Source: Bacillota bacterium (lineage in GTDB: Bacteria > Bacillota_E > Symbiobacteriia > Symbiobacteriales > Symbiobacteriaceae). Taken from it: a stretch of 6,682 bases of DNA. Both the position numbers and the translations under genes were made by a program. Each line of letters opens with the position of its first letter. Within the stretch, counting starts at the first letter, position 1. The stretch lies in the NCBI GenBank assembly GCA_003242675.1, contig QGVE01000139.1, forward strand, positions 1 to 6,682. The letters are read 5' to 3'. The notes under the pieces are model-generated. The model saw only the letters and a program-made list of their open reading frames with translations, did no database searches and was not told where the DNA came from. Positions 6,367-6,682 of this stretch are shown piece by piece.

Positions 6367-6682
6367 TCAGCGCTCCAGCGGCGCAGCGCCGTCGATGGCC
6401 GGTGCGATCGCCGCCAGCCGCCCGACGCAGTCCAGCCAGCCCGCGCGGTGGTGCTCCGCGACCCTGGCATCGCCGAAGCCCCCGTGCCGCAGGATGAGCT
6501 CGGTGCCCCCCTCCACCTCCCGCAGAAGAGCAGCGTGACCCGCGTCTCCTCCCCCGACGGGTCGCCCTCCCAGGCGAAAGTGAAGACCAGCCGCTCGGGC
6601 GGGACGATCTCACGGTACTCGCGCACGCACACCAGGGCCTGCCTCTTAAACCACTCTGACGCTGCGCCAAAAAAAAAAGGGA
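6367..6682 (-). pseudogene. SRPBCC/AHSA1-type protein, frameshifted and cut by window edge
   Basis: Two adjacent minus-strand frames give one SRPBCC (AHSA1/START-like) C-terminal half. From about 6632 the first frame reads VREYREIVPPERLVFTFAW, then DPSGEETRVTLLF, the typical 'ppeRLvfTf-W' block. At about 6533 the match jumps frame to REVEGGTELILRHGGF, continues to EHHRAGWLDCVGRLAAI and stops at TGA 6369-6367. Removing the two bases 6533-6534 restores one frame. The N-terminal half is not recognisable. The frame stays open to base 6682, but residues before the first block (SEWFKRQAL) do not look like the family. The last bases include a run of ten A and may be a contig end, so both the frameshift and the odd 5' end could be sequencing errors. 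These small ligand-binding proteins have no certain function. Next gene: HD-GYP, same strand, 196 bp on. Confidence 0.75.

Noticed and set aside
6638..6670. tRNA-like D-arm stretch (CAGAGTGGTTTAAG on the minus strand)
   Set aside because: No acceptor stem, anticodon arm or T-loop can be formed around it.

Overview
The window is high-GC bacterial DNA with strong GGAGG-type ribosome binding sites, frequent GTG/TTG starts, one near-perfect sigma-70/sigma-A promoter (TTGACA, 17 bp, TAGAAT) and a gene set that would fit a GC-rich, Gram-positive-type lineage such as the Symbiobacterium/Thermaerobacter group. The lineage is inferred from style only. No rRNA, tRNA, CRISPR array or insertion sequence was recognised.

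Layout. (1) Bases 1-1059, minus strand: the iron(II) uptake genes feoA (complete) and feoB (N-terminal 276 codons, cut by the left edge), preceded by a good Fur-type operator at 1072-1090. (2) Bases 1060-1351: a divergent intergenic region. (3) Bases 1352-3770, plus strand: a NarL/LuxR-type two-component system. It consists of a seven-helix membrane sensor kinase with a cysteine-bearing GAF domain, overlapped by 74 nt by its response regulator. (4) Bases 3771-3895: a spacer carrying a clear promoter, then a DedA-family membrane protein (3896-4498) ending in a 13-bp hairpin. (5) Bases 4557-4781, minus: a small protein of unknown function, converging on dedA. (6) Bases 4782-5033: no gene seen apart from the hairpin terminator of the next gene. 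(7) Bases 5034-6170, minus: an HD-GYP cyclic-di-GMP phosphodiesterase. (8) Bases 6171-6366: an AT-rich leader enclosed by a long imperfect inverted repeat that reaches the HD-GYP ribosome binding site. (9) Bases 6367-6682, minus: a frameshifted, truncated SRPBCC/AHSA1-type gene running into a low-complexity window edge.

How the genes may work together. FeoA and FeoB form one Fe(II) import operon, presumably iron-repressed through Fur. The divergent sensor kinase has a C-x19-C-x-C-x17-C cysteine set in its GAF domain, reminiscent of iron-sulfur sensing kinases. A redox, oxygen or iron signal is therefore plausible but unproven. The DedA protein has its own promoter. The HD-GYP enzyme would lower cyclic-di-GMP, and its leader could fold so that the Shine-Dalgarno sequence is partly hidden. 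The two most interesting points are that leader structure and the cysteine-bearing GAF domain.
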